Assembly: GCA_031417395.1 (NCBI GenBank)
Contig: JANOVM010000062.1
Location: forward strand, 118,769-182,768
Direction: 5' to 3'
Length of the DNA: 64,000 nucleotides
Source of the DNA: JADKIH01 sp031417395
Lineage (GTDB): Bacteria; Bacteroidota; Bacteroidia; AKYH767-A; 2013-40CM-41-45
This document shows positions 19,669 through 28,196 of the stretch, one piece after another (position 1 is the stretch's first letter; every line of letters starts with the position of its first letter). Under the pieces are notes generated by a model that was not told where the DNA came from, made no database searches, and worked only from the letters and a program-made list of their open reading frames with translations. The position numbers and the translations under genes were made by a program.

Positions 19669-20085
19669 TTATTTTGAAATTTCAGCCATACCAATAATCT
19701 CATTAAACTCACTCTCACTCACAGGCATTACCGACAACCTGCTTATCTTAATCAAAAGCATATTCTTAAGCTTACTATTCGCTTTTACCTGTTTCAACGT
19801 AATTTCATTTTTAAATTTTTTACCTGCTTTCAATTCAACGCTAATCCATGCAGTTTCATCGGTTGTTGGGTCCTGATAGGCTTCTTTTGTGACGGTTGCC
19901 AAGCCTTTTATGGATGATTCTCCGCCGCTATGATACATGAGAACGATGTCGCCTTTTTTCATGGACTTCATGTGGTTGCGGGCGGCATAATTTCGTATGC
20001 CGTCCCAGCTGGTGATTTTATCTTTTTCAAAATCATCCCAGGAATAAGTTTCAGGGTCAGTCTTAGCGAGGAAGTAATTGGGCAT
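19669..20085 (-). CDS. EVE domain-containing protein
   Basis: A ~138-residue EVE-domain protein (PUA-like fold, formerly DUF55; human THYN1 is a relative). The start is ATG at 20085, giving MPNYFLAKTDPETYSWDDF. The longer TTG-started frame from 20106 adds seven residues the family does not have. Characteristic motifs are WDGIRNYAARNHMKSMKKGD, VLMYHSGG and a Gly-rich GLATV turn. EVE domains bind modified bases in DNA or RNA and are often linked with restriction or RNA modification. Here the gene stands alone beside core genes, so a housekeeping reader role is more likely. Confidence 0.9.
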   Translation of the reverse strand: MPNYFLAKTDPETYSWDDFEKDKITSWDGIRNYAARNHMKSMKKGDIVLMYHSGGESSIKGLATVTKEAYQDPTTDETAWISVELKAGKKFKNEITLKQVKANSKLKNMLLIKISRLSVMPVSESEFNEIIGMAEISK

Positions 20086-20192
20086 GGGAAGAAGTGGTTG
20101 AAGCAAACTATATAGGTAGAAGTAAATATATTATTTTATTTTAACAAGATACTTAAAATGTCAAATCAATTTCCGATCGTAAAAAAAATAAT

Positions 20193-20363
20193 TCCCTTTG
20201 CGAAACTTTGCGTTAGACTTTGCGAACTTTGCGTTTAAGAAAAACACAGGAGCTAAATTGTTATCTGATTAGTTTTATGTTCAACTTTTTAAGGGCGGTA
20301 GAGGTTTTGTTGTTGGATTTTTACCGCAAAGTTCGCTTAGTTAACCGCAAAGTTGCGCAAAGG
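20193..20363. repeat. Inverted CTTTGCG-type intergenic repeat
   Basis: The left arm (20193-20238) has four TTTGCG-type words (CCCTTTGCGAAACTTTGCG, then CTTTGCGAACTTTGCG). The right arm (20319-20365) is its inverted counterpart (ACCGCAAAGTTCGC, then ACCGCAAAGTTGCGCAAAGG). About 80 bases separate the arms. I know similar words as dispersed intergenic repeats in Bacteroidota, and it could also fold at the 3' end of the holA transcript. No gene lies between 20107 and 20389. Confidence 0.6.
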
Positions 20364-20389
20364 AGTTGGTGAAAGAGTGAAGGAAGAGT

Positions 20390-21466
20390 TTAATTTAAGA
20401 TTTTATAAACTAACTCTTTCAAAAGTTCTCCTTCGCCCGTGCCGGCATTATTAACTCCTTTGGAGCGCATATCGTATTCCTGTAGAAAGCCGATGTTTCG
20501 CATACAATGTGAAGCAGAATATTCTTTGGCTGCATGCGCATAGTCGTTTAAGAAATAAGCATTGATTCCAAGTTCACTTGCAGCAATATTACTTGATCTG
20601 TCAGGCAGCGTATGGTATGTCAGGACTTTCAGAAAAAAAGCATAGAGCTGTGAAATGGTTAAGATCATCGGATTATTTTTCGGATTCGCAGAAAAATATT
20701 CAGCAATCTGAAAAGACTTGAACTTATTTCTATAACCAATGGCTTTTATTAATTCAAATACATTAAAATCTTTGCTGATTCCAATGTTGTCCTCCACCAT
20801 GGTTGTAGTTATTTCCTGATTTTCTTTAAGATTCAAAGAAAGTTTACCGATTTCATTGGCAATCTTTGTAAGGTCATTGCCCAGGTATTCACTCAATAAA
20901 TGAACCGCTTTGGGGTTAATTTTAATTCCTTCGCTTTTTGCATAATCGGTAATCCAGGAAGGAAGTTTATCGTCGTAAAGTTTTTTTGATTCAAATAAAA
21001 TGGAATGCTTGAGAAGCAGTTTGGCAATTTTGGTGCGCATGTCTACTTTCTTGTATTTATAACAAAAAACAAGTATGGTAGAAGGAGTTGGTTTTAAAAG
21101 ATATTCTACCAATGGATCTTTATCTTCCTTCTTCGTATCTTTTTTGGATTTTTTATCACCTGAATCAGAGGTAGCTTCATCTTTTTCTTTTTGAAAAAGT
21201 GATTTCATATCCTGAGCTTCACGCACAATTATTAACTGGTGATTACTCATCATCGGATAACGACGCGCATAACTTACCAGCGTTACAATATCTATTTCCT
21301 TGCCGTAAACAACGGTTTGATTAAACTCTTGTTCACTTTCAGTAAGAATTTGTTTATCGAAATATTCCTCAAGTTTGTCTATATAAAAAGTCTCTTCGCC
21401 GCATAGAAAATAGACGGGATGATAAATCTTCTTCTTTAATTCACTATGAATCTGGTCAAAAGTCAT
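20390..21466 (-). CDS. holA: DNA polymerase III subunit delta
   Basis: A 358-residue clamp-loader delta subunit, which opens the sliding clamp during replication. The N-terminal domain contains VYFLCGEETFYIDKLEEYF and the VVYGKEID region. The middle has DKLPSWITDYAKSEG, AVHLLSEYLGNDLTKIANEIGKLSL and VEDNIGISKDFNVFELIKAI, all typical of delta. The C-terminal collar-domain helices follow. A Lys/Asp-rich insert (DSGDKKSKKDTKKEDKDP, residues ~103-120) lengthens a loop in the AAA-like domain. The ATG at 21466 lies 6 bases after the AMP nucleosidase stop, so the two form an operon. Identification is firm. Confidence 0.93.
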   Translation of the reverse strand: MTFDQIHSELKKKIYHPVYFLCGEETFYIDKLEEYFDKQILTESEQEFNQTVVYGKEIDIVTLVSYARRYPMMSNHQLIIVREAQDMKSLFQKEKDEATSDSGDKKSKKDTKKEDKDPLVEYLLKPTPSTILVFCYKYKKVDMRTKIAKLLLKHSILFESKKLYDDKLPSWITDYAKSEGIKINPKAVHLLSEYLGNDLTKIANEIGKLSLNLKENQEITTTMVEDNIGISKDFNVFELIKAIGYRNKFKSFQIAEYFSANPKNNPMILTISQLYAFFLKVLTYHTLPDRSSNIAASELGINAYFLNDYAHAAKEYSASHCMRNIGFLQEYDMRSKGVNNAGTGEGELLKELVYKILN

Positions 21467-21472
21467 AAGCTT

Positions 21473-22243
21473 TCAAAAGCGAAGGTGTTTAACTGTATTA
21501 CCGTTATTGATAAGTTCAAAAAGAGAATCAATGCCAATCTGAAGGTGATGGTTAACGAATTTCTCCGTGACTTTTTTATCACTTGCTGCCGTTTTCACGC
21601 CGGTAGAAATCATTGGTTGATCGGAGACGAGGAGTAAAGCTCCCGTAGGAATTTTATTGGCGAAGCCTGCAACAAAAATAGTTGCTGTTTCCATATCAAT
21701 AGCCATACATCGGGTTAATTCCAGGTATTTTTTAAATTCTCTATCGTGTTCCCAAACTCTTCTGTTTGTAGTAAAGACGCTGCCTGTCCAATAGTCATGG
21801 TCATGATTTCTGATTGTAGTTGAAACAGCTTTCTGAAGACTAAAAGCCGGTAAAGCCGGAATCTCAGCCGGGAAATAATCGTTCGATGTTCCTTCTCCGC
21901 GAATGGCTGCAATAGGAAGTATGAGATCGCCGAGCTTGTTTTTCTTTTTCAATCCGCCGCATTTACCCAGAAAAAGGGCTGCTTTGGGTTGAATAGCTGA
22001 AAGTAAATCCATAATTAAAGCAGCATTTGGACTACCTATGCCGAAATTAATTATTGTTATACCTTTATAGGTAGCATTCGGCATTGGCTTATCCAATCCA
22101 TTAATGGGAACTTTATTCCATTCAGAAAAAAGTTTTACATAGTGGTTGAAGTTGGTAAGAAGAATATATTTGCCGAACTGATCTAATGTAGTTCCTGTAT
22201 AACGCGGCAGCCAGTTTTCTACAATTTCTTTTTTATTATTCAT
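21473..22243 (-). CDS. amn: AMP nucleosidase
   Basis: A 256-residue AMP nucleosidase of the short Bacteroidota type, which hydrolyses AMP to adenine and ribose 5-phosphate. It has the nucleoside phosphorylase fold: ITIINFGIGSPNAALIMDLLSA and FLGKCGGLKKKN line the phosphate/ribose site, CMAIDMETATIFVAGF carries the purine-site residues, and GALLLVSDQPM follows. It lacks the N-terminal domain of the ~480-residue E. coli Amn. The gene is divergent from the HsdR-N-like gene at 22271 and is the first gene of a pair with holA. Confidence 0.88.
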   Translation of the reverse strand: MNNKKEIVENWLPRYTGTTLDQFGKYILLTNFNHYVKLFSEWNKVPINGLDKPMPNATYKGITIINFGIGSPNAALIMDLLSAIQPKAALFLGKCGGLKKKNKLGDLILPIAAIRGEGTSNDYFPAEIPALPAFSLQKAVSTTIRNHDHDYWTGSVFTTNRRVWEHDREFKKYLELTRCMAIDMETATIFVAGFANKIPTGALLLVSDQPMISTGVKTAASDKKVTEKFVNHHLQIGIDSLFELINNGNTVKHLRF

Positions 22244-22270
22244 ATAATTAATTTAGTCAAAAACAAGCAA

Positions 22271-22747
22271 GTGGATTTTCCAAAGTTATCATTTCCCGGA
22301 TACAATTTTAAGATAGAATCTGCTACGGTTTCCACGCAAAGTTCAAAAATTTTCGACATTGTTCGTAAAAAATATATAACTCTTACTCCGGAAGAGTGGG
22401 TAAGGCAGCATTTACTGCATTTCCTGGTGAATGAACGGAAGTTTCCTCAATCTTTAATCGGTGTTGAAAAAAAGTTAATAGTCAATAAACTTACGAAAAG
22501 AACCGATGTTGTTCTTTATTCATCTTCCTTAAAACCCTTATTAATAGCCGAATGCAAAGCTCCCGGTGTCAAAATCACTCAAAAAGCTTTCGATCAGGCT
22601 GCCCGTTATAATATGACGCTTGGTGTATTATACATGTTAATAACCAACGGACTGGAAACATTTGTTTGCAGAATCGATCATTCAAGTCATTCCTATGTTT
22701 TTTTAGAGGAAATACCCCATTTTGACGAATTAAAGAATGACTTTTAA
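22271..22747 (+). CDS. HsdR N-terminal-like PD-(D/E)xK nuclease-fold protein
   Basis: A 158-residue protein resembling only the N-terminal nuclease domain of type I restriction R subunits. The motif is visible as RTDVVLY followed by LIAECKAP (D ... E-x-K), with upstream VRQHLLHFLVNERKFP and downstream QAARYNMTLGVLYMLITNG typical of the HSDR_N group. There is no helicase domain and no HsdM or HsdS gene nearby, so it is not a restriction system by itself. The start is GTG at 22271; no in-frame ATG exists upstream. I recall that such short proteins often sit beside holA in Bacteroidota, as here, which suggests a conserved DNA-repair role. That role is inferred. Confidence 0.8.
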   Translation: MDFPKLSFPGYNFKIESATVSTQSSKIFDIVRKKYITLTPEEWVRQHLLHFLVNERKFPQSLIGVEKKLIVNKLTKRTDVVLYSSSLKPLLIAECKAPGVKITQKAFDQAARYNMTLGVLYMLITNGLETFVCRIDHSSHSYVFLEEIPHFDELKNDF

Positions 22748-22770
22748 GTGACTTTTTCTTTTCGTTTGGT

Positions 22771-22801
22771 TTTGATTATTTTACAAATAGACCTTACCTT
22801 G
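22771..22801 (+). promoter_or_regulatory. Promoter (-33 TTTG, -7 TACCTTG) of the S8 protease gene
   Basis: TTTG at 22771-22774 and TACCTTG at 22795-22801 are 20 bases apart, matching Bacteroidota primary-sigma spacing. Transcription would start near 22808, ~22 bases before the ATG. Confidence 0.5.
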
Positions 22802-22829
22802 TAACCGATAACATAATCAACCCCCTTTC

Positions 22830-25679
22830 ATGAAAAAAATCATTACAAGCGCTTTTGTGCTAATCATGCTTAGCATATTTTCTTTTGCGGCTAAATACGG
22901 AAAGAGTACAAATGAAAAGCCTCTTTATAAAGGCGCAGAATACAAAGCAGGAGCATTGATTTTAAAAGTCAAAGCTTCCTTTCGTTCTTTGTGTTTAAAA
23001 ACGGATATTGCAATACCGGCAGTTCAAAATGCTTTGACGAAAATTTCTGCTTCCGGTGTTTTCAAAAAGTTTCCAAATTTTAAAATGCCTTCCCAAAGTG
23101 AGGTTAAGTCTCGCCGTAAACCGGTTGATATGAGCTTGATTTATCAGGTGAATTTTTCACCGGTGGTCAGGATTGAATCTGCATTAAGTACTTTAATGGC
23201 AACCGGTATGTTTGAATATGCCGAACCGCTTTATATTCATCAGCTTGATTTTACTCCGAACGATCCTCAGGTTTCATCGCAATATTATATAAATAAAATA
23301 AGCGCTTATACAGCCTGGGATGTTTGTCAGGGTGATACGAATGTCGTTATCGCTATTGTTGACAGCGGAACTGATTGGGACCATCCGGACCTTGAGGCAA
23401 ATATTAAATACAATTATGCTGATCCTATTGATGGATTGGATAACGACAACGATGGGTTTATCGACAATTACCGCGGTTGGGATGTGAGCGGAAACGATAA
23501 CGATCCTATGGTGGGTGTTCAATCTCATGGATCACATGTCAGTGGCTGTGCCAACGCTGTTACCAATAATAGTGAAGGCGTTGCAGGACCTGCATACAAT
23601 TGCAAATTTCTTCCCGTAAAAAGTACCAACGATGCAAGTTTAAATTCCATCGACGACGGCTATGACGGAATAACCTATGCTGCTGACCATGGTGTTGATG
23701 TTATTAATTGTTCCTGGGGCAGGACAGGCACTAAAAGCCAGTTCGAACAGGATGCCATTGATTATGCAACGATTAACAAAAATGTATTAGTAGTGGCTGC
23801 AGCGGGTAATAACTATTCCGATGAAGTGCATTATCCCTCTTCCTATGATAATGTTATTTCAGTAGCAGCAACAACTGCTTCCGATGGCAAAGCCAGCTTT
23901 TCAAATTACAATGCAACAGTTGATGTTTGTGCTCCCGGGAGCGGAATACTATCCACTGTTTTTGACAATGCATATACTTCGCAAGATGGTACTTCAATGG
24001 CATCTCCCATTGCTGCCGGTTGTGCTGCAATGATAAAGGCCCGTTTCCCTTCCTTAAATGCTTTACAGGTTGGTGCACAATTGCGTTCAACATGCAGTTA
24101 TATTTATAATGTTTCCGGCAATGGTGCCTATCTGGGTAAACTTGGAAAAGGAAGAGTAAACCTTTTTAATGCCGTAACTGATTCAGTTTCTCCGGGAGTG
24201 GTATTACAAAGCAGTCTGTCAACGGATAATGACGATGATGTTTTTATTCCCGGCGATACCTTGTCTGTAACGTGCTTATTCGAAAATCTTCTCAGACCAA
24301 CAGCAAACCTTACTTGTTCACTGGCAACTTCATCTTCGTATGTTCAAATCCTTCAGGGAAATTTCAATGCCGGTGTTGTTAATACAATGGATACTATTTC
24401 AAATTACGCTTCTAATGCTTATCGTGTTTATATAAAACCTACAGCTCCTTTGAATACAGAAGTTGTCTTTCGTGTTATTTTAACTGACGGAACATGGACC
24501 GATACTTACCTGTTAAAAATAGTAGTCAATGTTGATTACATAAATGTTGCAATTAATAATGTAGCAACAAGTATTACCAGCAAAAGTCTTGTGGGTTATA
24601 ATCAAACCGGCCAGGCACAAGGTTTGGGTTTCACTTACAACGGTAGTGCGACAATACTGTATGATATGGGTTTAATGATTGGTGCTCAGGGTTTGCAGGT
24701 TTCTGATAACACGCGTAATGGAGCAGGAGCTAACGATGAAGATTTTTCATCATTGGTAAATGTTGTAGCACAAGAGCCGGGAACTGTTTCTGATTTTGAT
24801 GTTCGTGGAATTTACGAGGATAATGGTCCAACTTCTACTTCACCTTTAAACATTAGTGTGAGACACAATGCTTATGCTTGGACCTCTGCCCCGGATGATA
24901 ATTATGTAATGGTTCAGTATTATATAAAGAATAACGGTTCGACTACCTTGAACAATCTTTATGCAGGACTTTTCGCTGATTGGGATATTCCACTTTATTC
25001 AAATAATAAATGTTCTACTGATCAAACACGCCGTATGGGTTATATCTGGAGTACGGATGCCGGAGGATTGTGGGGTGGAATAAAACTTTTAAGTCATACA
25101 GGCGGATTTAATCACTATGCCCTTGACAATGTTTTAACAGCGGGTTCCATTAATTTGGGTGATGGTTTTGACGATACTGAAAAATATACTGCTATGTCGA
25201 CTTCCAGAACGGATGCAGGCACTGCTTCAACACCGGGAAACGATGTGTTGAGCGTAGTTTCCAGTGGCAACTTTAATCTTGCAGTTGGTGATTCTGTTGA
25301 AGTGGCTTTTGCTTTAGTTGCCGGAGGTGACCTGTCGGATATTCAAACCGCTGCTGATGCTGCTCAGGTTATGTACGACAATAAATTTGTTGGAATAACT
25401 TCCATTGGTAAGTCAAAAACAAATGAATTGTTTCAATCGTATCCTAACCCTTCCGATAAGAATACCCGTATCGATTTTGCTTTGAAAAATAACAGTTCCT
25501 GTGATATAAGTATTTATAACGTTATGGGCAGTAAAGTTGCTACCGTTGTTTCTGAGAAATTGACTGCAGGAAAATATTCCATAAATGTAGATGTCAGTAA
25601 GTTGCCTGCAGGAAATTATTTTTATCGACTCGTAGCCGTAGACTTTACGTCTACCAAATCACTTACTATAGTTCATTAA
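22830..25679 (+). CDS. S8 family serine protease (subtilase) with T9SS sorting domain
   Basis: A 949-residue secreted subtilisin-like protease. A signal peptide (MKKIITSAFVLIMLSIFSFA) precedes an inhibitor-like propeptide (~30-135). The catalytic domain (~150-450) shows all three triad motifs: Asp in IVDSGTDWDHPDL, His in SHGSHVSGCAN and Ser in GTSMASPIAAGCAAM, plus the oxyanion Asn region AAAGNNYSDEVHYPSS. Asp/Asn-rich DNDNDGFIDN probably binds calcium. After ~400 residues of beta domains comes a type A sorting domain (FQSYPNPSDKNTRIDF ... LPAGNYFYRL), marking T9SS export. The likely role is extracellular protein breakdown or processing. It has its own promoter and no cotranscribed partner is evident. 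Confidence 0.93.
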   Translation: MKKIITSAFVLIMLSIFSFAAKYGKSTNEKPLYKGAEYKAGALILKVKASFRSLCLKTDIAIPAVQNALTKISASGVFKKFPNFKMPSQSEVKSRRKPVDMSLIYQVNFSPVVRIESALSTLMATGMFEYAEPLYIHQLDFTPNDPQVSSQYYINKISAYTAWDVCQGDTNVVIAIVDSGTDWDHPDLEANIKYNYADPIDGLDNDNDGFIDNYRGWDVSGNDNDPMVGVQSHGSHVSGCANAVTNNSEGVAGPAYNCKFLPVKSTNDASLNSIDDGYDGITYAADHGVDVINCSWGRTGTKSQFEQDAIDYATINKNVLVVAAAGNNYSDEVHYPSSYDNVISVAATTASDGKASFSNYNATVDVCAPGSGILSTVFDNAYTSQDGTSMASPIAAGCAAMIKARFPSLNALQVGAQLRSTCSYIYNVSGNGAYLGKLGKGRVNLFNAVTDSVSPGVVLQSSLSTDNDDDVFIPGDTLSVTCLFENLLRPTANLTCSLATSSSYVQILQGNFNAGVVNTMDTISNYASNAYRVYIKPTAPLNTEVVFRVILTDGTWTDTYLLKIVVNVDYINVAINNVATSITSKSLVGYNQTGQAQGLGFTYNGSATILYDMGLMIGAQGLQVSDNTRNGAGANDEDFSSLVNVVAQEPGTVSDFDVRGIYEDNGPTSTSPLNISVRHNAYAWTSAPDDNYVMVQYYIKNNGSTTLNNLYAGLFADWDIPLYSNNKCSTDQTRRMGYIWSTDAGGLWGGIKLLSHTGGFNHYALDNVLTAGSINLGDGFDDTEKYTAMSTSRTDAGTASTPGNDVLSVVSSGNFNLAVGDSVEVAFALVAGGDLSDIQTAADAAQVMYDNKFVGITSIGKSKTNELFQSYPNPSDKNTRIDFALKNNSSCDISIYNVMGSKVATVVSEKLTAGKYSINVDVSKLPAGNYFYRLVAVDFTSTKSLTIVH

Positions 25680-25736
25680 CGAAAACATAAAGCAGAATTT
25701 GATTAAAGTCAGTCGTTAATTAATTTACTTTTTCAT

Positions 25737-25744
25737 TAACTTTA
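25737..25744 (+). promoter_or_regulatory. -7 box (TAACTTTA) before the DUF5606 gene
   Basis: TAACTTTACG lies 18 bases before the ATG at 25763. The same TAACTTTA word precedes gmhA (35601), the DUF4160 gene (39817) and the gene at 52486. No -33 TTTG is evident. Confidence 0.4.
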
Positions 25745-25762
25745 CGCACGAAATTAAAATAT

Positions 25763-26281
25763 ATGCAATTAAAAGAAATTATTTCTGTTCCGGGCATGAG
25801 CGGACTTTATAAAGTTGTTGCCAGTAATAAAACAGGCGTCATCGTTGAGTCGCTGCAGGATGCTAAACGAACCATGGTTAGCGGCACCCAAAGAATTATG
25901 ACACTTTCCGACATCGCTTTGTATGTCAAAGACGGAGAAATGCCTCTTCGGGAAGTTTTTAAAAAAATCAAAGAAACCAGCGGCGATAAGCTGGATGTTG
26001 ATCTCAAGGGAGATCCTGAAAAAATCCGTACGTATTTTAAGAAATTGATTCCTGATTATGACGAAGAGAAAGTATATGCTTCAGAAATCAAAAAAATGCT
26101 GAACTGGTATGAAGCTCTAAAGGACAAAATTGATTTTTCAAAGGAAGAAGAGGAAACAGAAGATTCAAAAATTCCGGGAAACGTTGATCATGAAAAACCT
26201 ATTCCGAAAATTCATGAAGCGCACGGACCGAAAGCAGAGCATGCTAAATCTTCAACAGCACGTACACGTAAAAAAGTATAA
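25763..26281 (+). CDS. DUF5606 domain-containing protein
   Basis: A 172-residue cytosolic protein. Residues 1-120 match the DUF5606 family: LKEIISVPGMSGLYKVVASNK, GVIVESLQDAKR, then a helical PLREVFKKIKE segment. The C-terminal ~50 residues are charged and disordered (EEEETED, then RTRKKV). The family is found in Bacteroidota and I know of no assigned function; the KOW/SH3-like N-terminus might bind nucleic acid or protein. Its stop overlaps the start of the M3 peptidase gene by one base (TAATG at 26279-26283), so translation of the two is coupled. Confidence 0.85.
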   Translation: MQLKEIISVPGMSGLYKVVASNKTGVIVESLQDAKRTMVSGTQRIMTLSDIALYVKDGEMPLREVFKKIKETSGDKLDVDLKGDPEKIRTYFKKLIPDYDEEKVYASEIKKMLNWYEALKDKIDFSKEEEETEDSKIPGNVDHEKPIPKIHEAHGPKAEHAKSSTARTRKKV

Positions 26282-28011
26282 TGACGACAGACCTATCTGC
26301 TGCCCCCGAAACAGTTGAAAAAATTATTCGGAAGTTTATTCCTGCAAATCTTATTATTAGCGACTGGAATTCAATTGAGCCTTTTTATGTTTCACTTACC
26401 AATAGGCCGCTTACAAGTTTATCCGACCTTAACCAATGGCTTAAGGACCTGAGCGAGCTCGAAGCAATTGTTGAAGAACATGCCGGCTGGTTGTATATCC
26501 GAATGACATGCAATACAAAGGATAAATCTTTAAGTGATGCTTTTGAATTTTATATTGAAGAAGTAAATCCTAAGATTGCACCTTTTGCCGATAAGCTTAA
26601 TAAAAAACTTTTAGCTTGTACTTTTGTCAAACAATTGGATGAGCGTTATTCAATCTATGTTAAACAGATTGAGAATGAAGTTAAGTTATTTCGCGAAGAG
26701 AATATCGCTCTGGAAGCAGAACTTACCGTAAAGGAAAAACATTACGGCGAAATTGCCGGAGCCATGACTATAGAGTTGAATGGTAAAACCCTTACACTTC
26801 AGCAGGCTTCCAATCATTTGAAAGATCCTGATCGTGCGCATCGTAATTTAGTATATCATAAAATCATGTCCCGCAGGTTACAGGACAGGGAAAAACTCGA
26901 TTCATTATTCAATGAGTTAATTGCTTTGCGGACTAAGATTGCCGCCAATGCAGGTTTTTCGAATTACAGAGATTACAAATTTGTTGACTTAAACCGATTT
27001 GATTATACGCCCGCTGATTGTGTGAGTTTTCATAATTCCGTAAGCACATGTGTTGTTCCTGTTCTCGATCAATTGATGCAGGAAAGAAAAGCAGCGATGA
27101 AACTGGATGTTATCAAGCCCTGGGATCTTGATGTGGATCAGTCAGGTTTACCTGATATGAAACCTTTTAAGACAGGAACAGAATTGATGGATAAATCGAT
27201 TGATTGTTTCAATGCCATTCATCCTTATTTTGGTCATGTATTAAACACACTGAAAACAAAAAGTTATACCGACCTCGATTCAAGAATTGGAAAAGCACCC
27301 GGAGGATATAATTATCCACTATATGAAAGTGGTGTTCCCTTTATTTTTATGAATGCAAGCGGTTCACTTCGTGATGTTGTCACTATGGTTCACGAAGGAG
27401 GTCATGCCATTCATTCCATGGTTACACGCGACCTTGATTTTATTGGCTTCAAAGAAGTACCGTCAGAGATTGCAGAACTGGCTTCCATGAGCATGGAGTT
27501 AATTTCCATGGAGCATTGGGATTGTTTTTTTACCGACAAGGAAGAATTAAAACGTGCTAAACGCGAGCAGCTAGAAGGTGTTATTGAAACATTGCCCTGG
27601 ATTGCATGCATCGATGCTTTTCAGCATTGGCTATACTTGAATCCCGGACACACTGTAGAAGAACGAACTCAAGCCTGGAAAAAAATATATTCCAAATTCA
27701 GTTCATCACTAGTTGACTGGAGTGAAGACACACAAGCCCTTGAAGCTATCTGGCAAAAACAACTTCACCTTTTCGAAGTACCGTTTTATTATATTGAATA
27801 CGGTATGGCGCAACTGGGAGCCATTGCTGTTTGGAGGAATTATAAAATGAATCCTTCAGAAGCCATTAAAAATTACACAAAAGCATTACAATTAGGGTAC
27901 AGTGCATCCATTCCCGAAGTATATAAAACTGCAGGAATCCGCTTTGATTTTTCCGAAAACTACATTAGTGAGCTCATTAATTTTGTTCGGGAAGAAATGA
28001 ATAAACTGTAA
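26281..28011 (+). CDS. M3 family oligoendopeptidase
   Basis: A 576-residue zinc metallopeptidase of the thimet/oligoendopeptidase F type, cytosolic (no signal peptide). The active site is MVHEGGHAIHSM (HExxH at residues ~377-381), followed ~25 residues later by the third ligand in FKEVPSEIAELASMSMELI. The APGGYNYPLYESGVPFIFMN segment before it is a family hallmark. The size fits the family's ~560-600 residues. It degrades short peptides inside the cell. It is cotranscribed and translationally coupled with the upstream DUF5606 gene. Confidence 0.93.
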   Translation: MTTDLSAAPETVEKIIRKFIPANLIISDWNSIEPFYVSLTNRPLTSLSDLNQWLKDLSELEAIVEEHAGWLYIRMTCNTKDKSLSDAFEFYIEEVNPKIAPFADKLNKKLLACTFVKQLDERYSIYVKQIENEVKLFREENIALEAELTVKEKHYGEIAGAMTIELNGKTLTLQQASNHLKDPDRAHRNLVYHKIMSRRLQDREKLDSLFNELIALRTKIAANAGFSNYRDYKFVDLNRFDYTPADCVSFHNSVSTCVVPVLDQLMQERKAAMKLDVIKPWDLDVDQSGLPDMKPFKTGTELMDKSIDCFNAIHPYFGHVLNTLKTKSYTDLDSRIGKAPGGYNYPLYESGVPFIFMNASGSLRDVVTMVHEGGHAIHSMVTRDLDFIGFKEVPSEIAELASMSMELISMEHWDCFFTDKEELKRAKREQLEGVIETLPWIACIDAFQHWLYLNPGHTVEERTQAWKKIYSKFSSSLVDWSEDTQALEAIWQKQLHLFEVPFYYIEYGMAQLGAIAVWRNYKMNPSEAIKNYTKALQLGYSASIPEVYKTAGIRFDFSENYISELINFVREEMNKL

Positions 28012-28196
28012 GTTTTAGGTCTTAATTTTTTTAAAATAGTCTTGAAATCCTTGTTTATTCATTAAATAAAAAGACTTTTTAGTGTTTTCAACTTACGTGC
28101 CTGTTATTTTTGAAAGTTCAGGCAGTACACTTTTTTCTATAGCTGTAATATTTCAAACGTTATTATTCATAAAGGTTGTTGTATCACTAAAACATC

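Noticed and set aside
22271..22747. Type I restriction-modification system
   Set aside because: Only the R-subunit N-terminal nuclease-like domain is present; there is no helicase, HsdM or HsdS.
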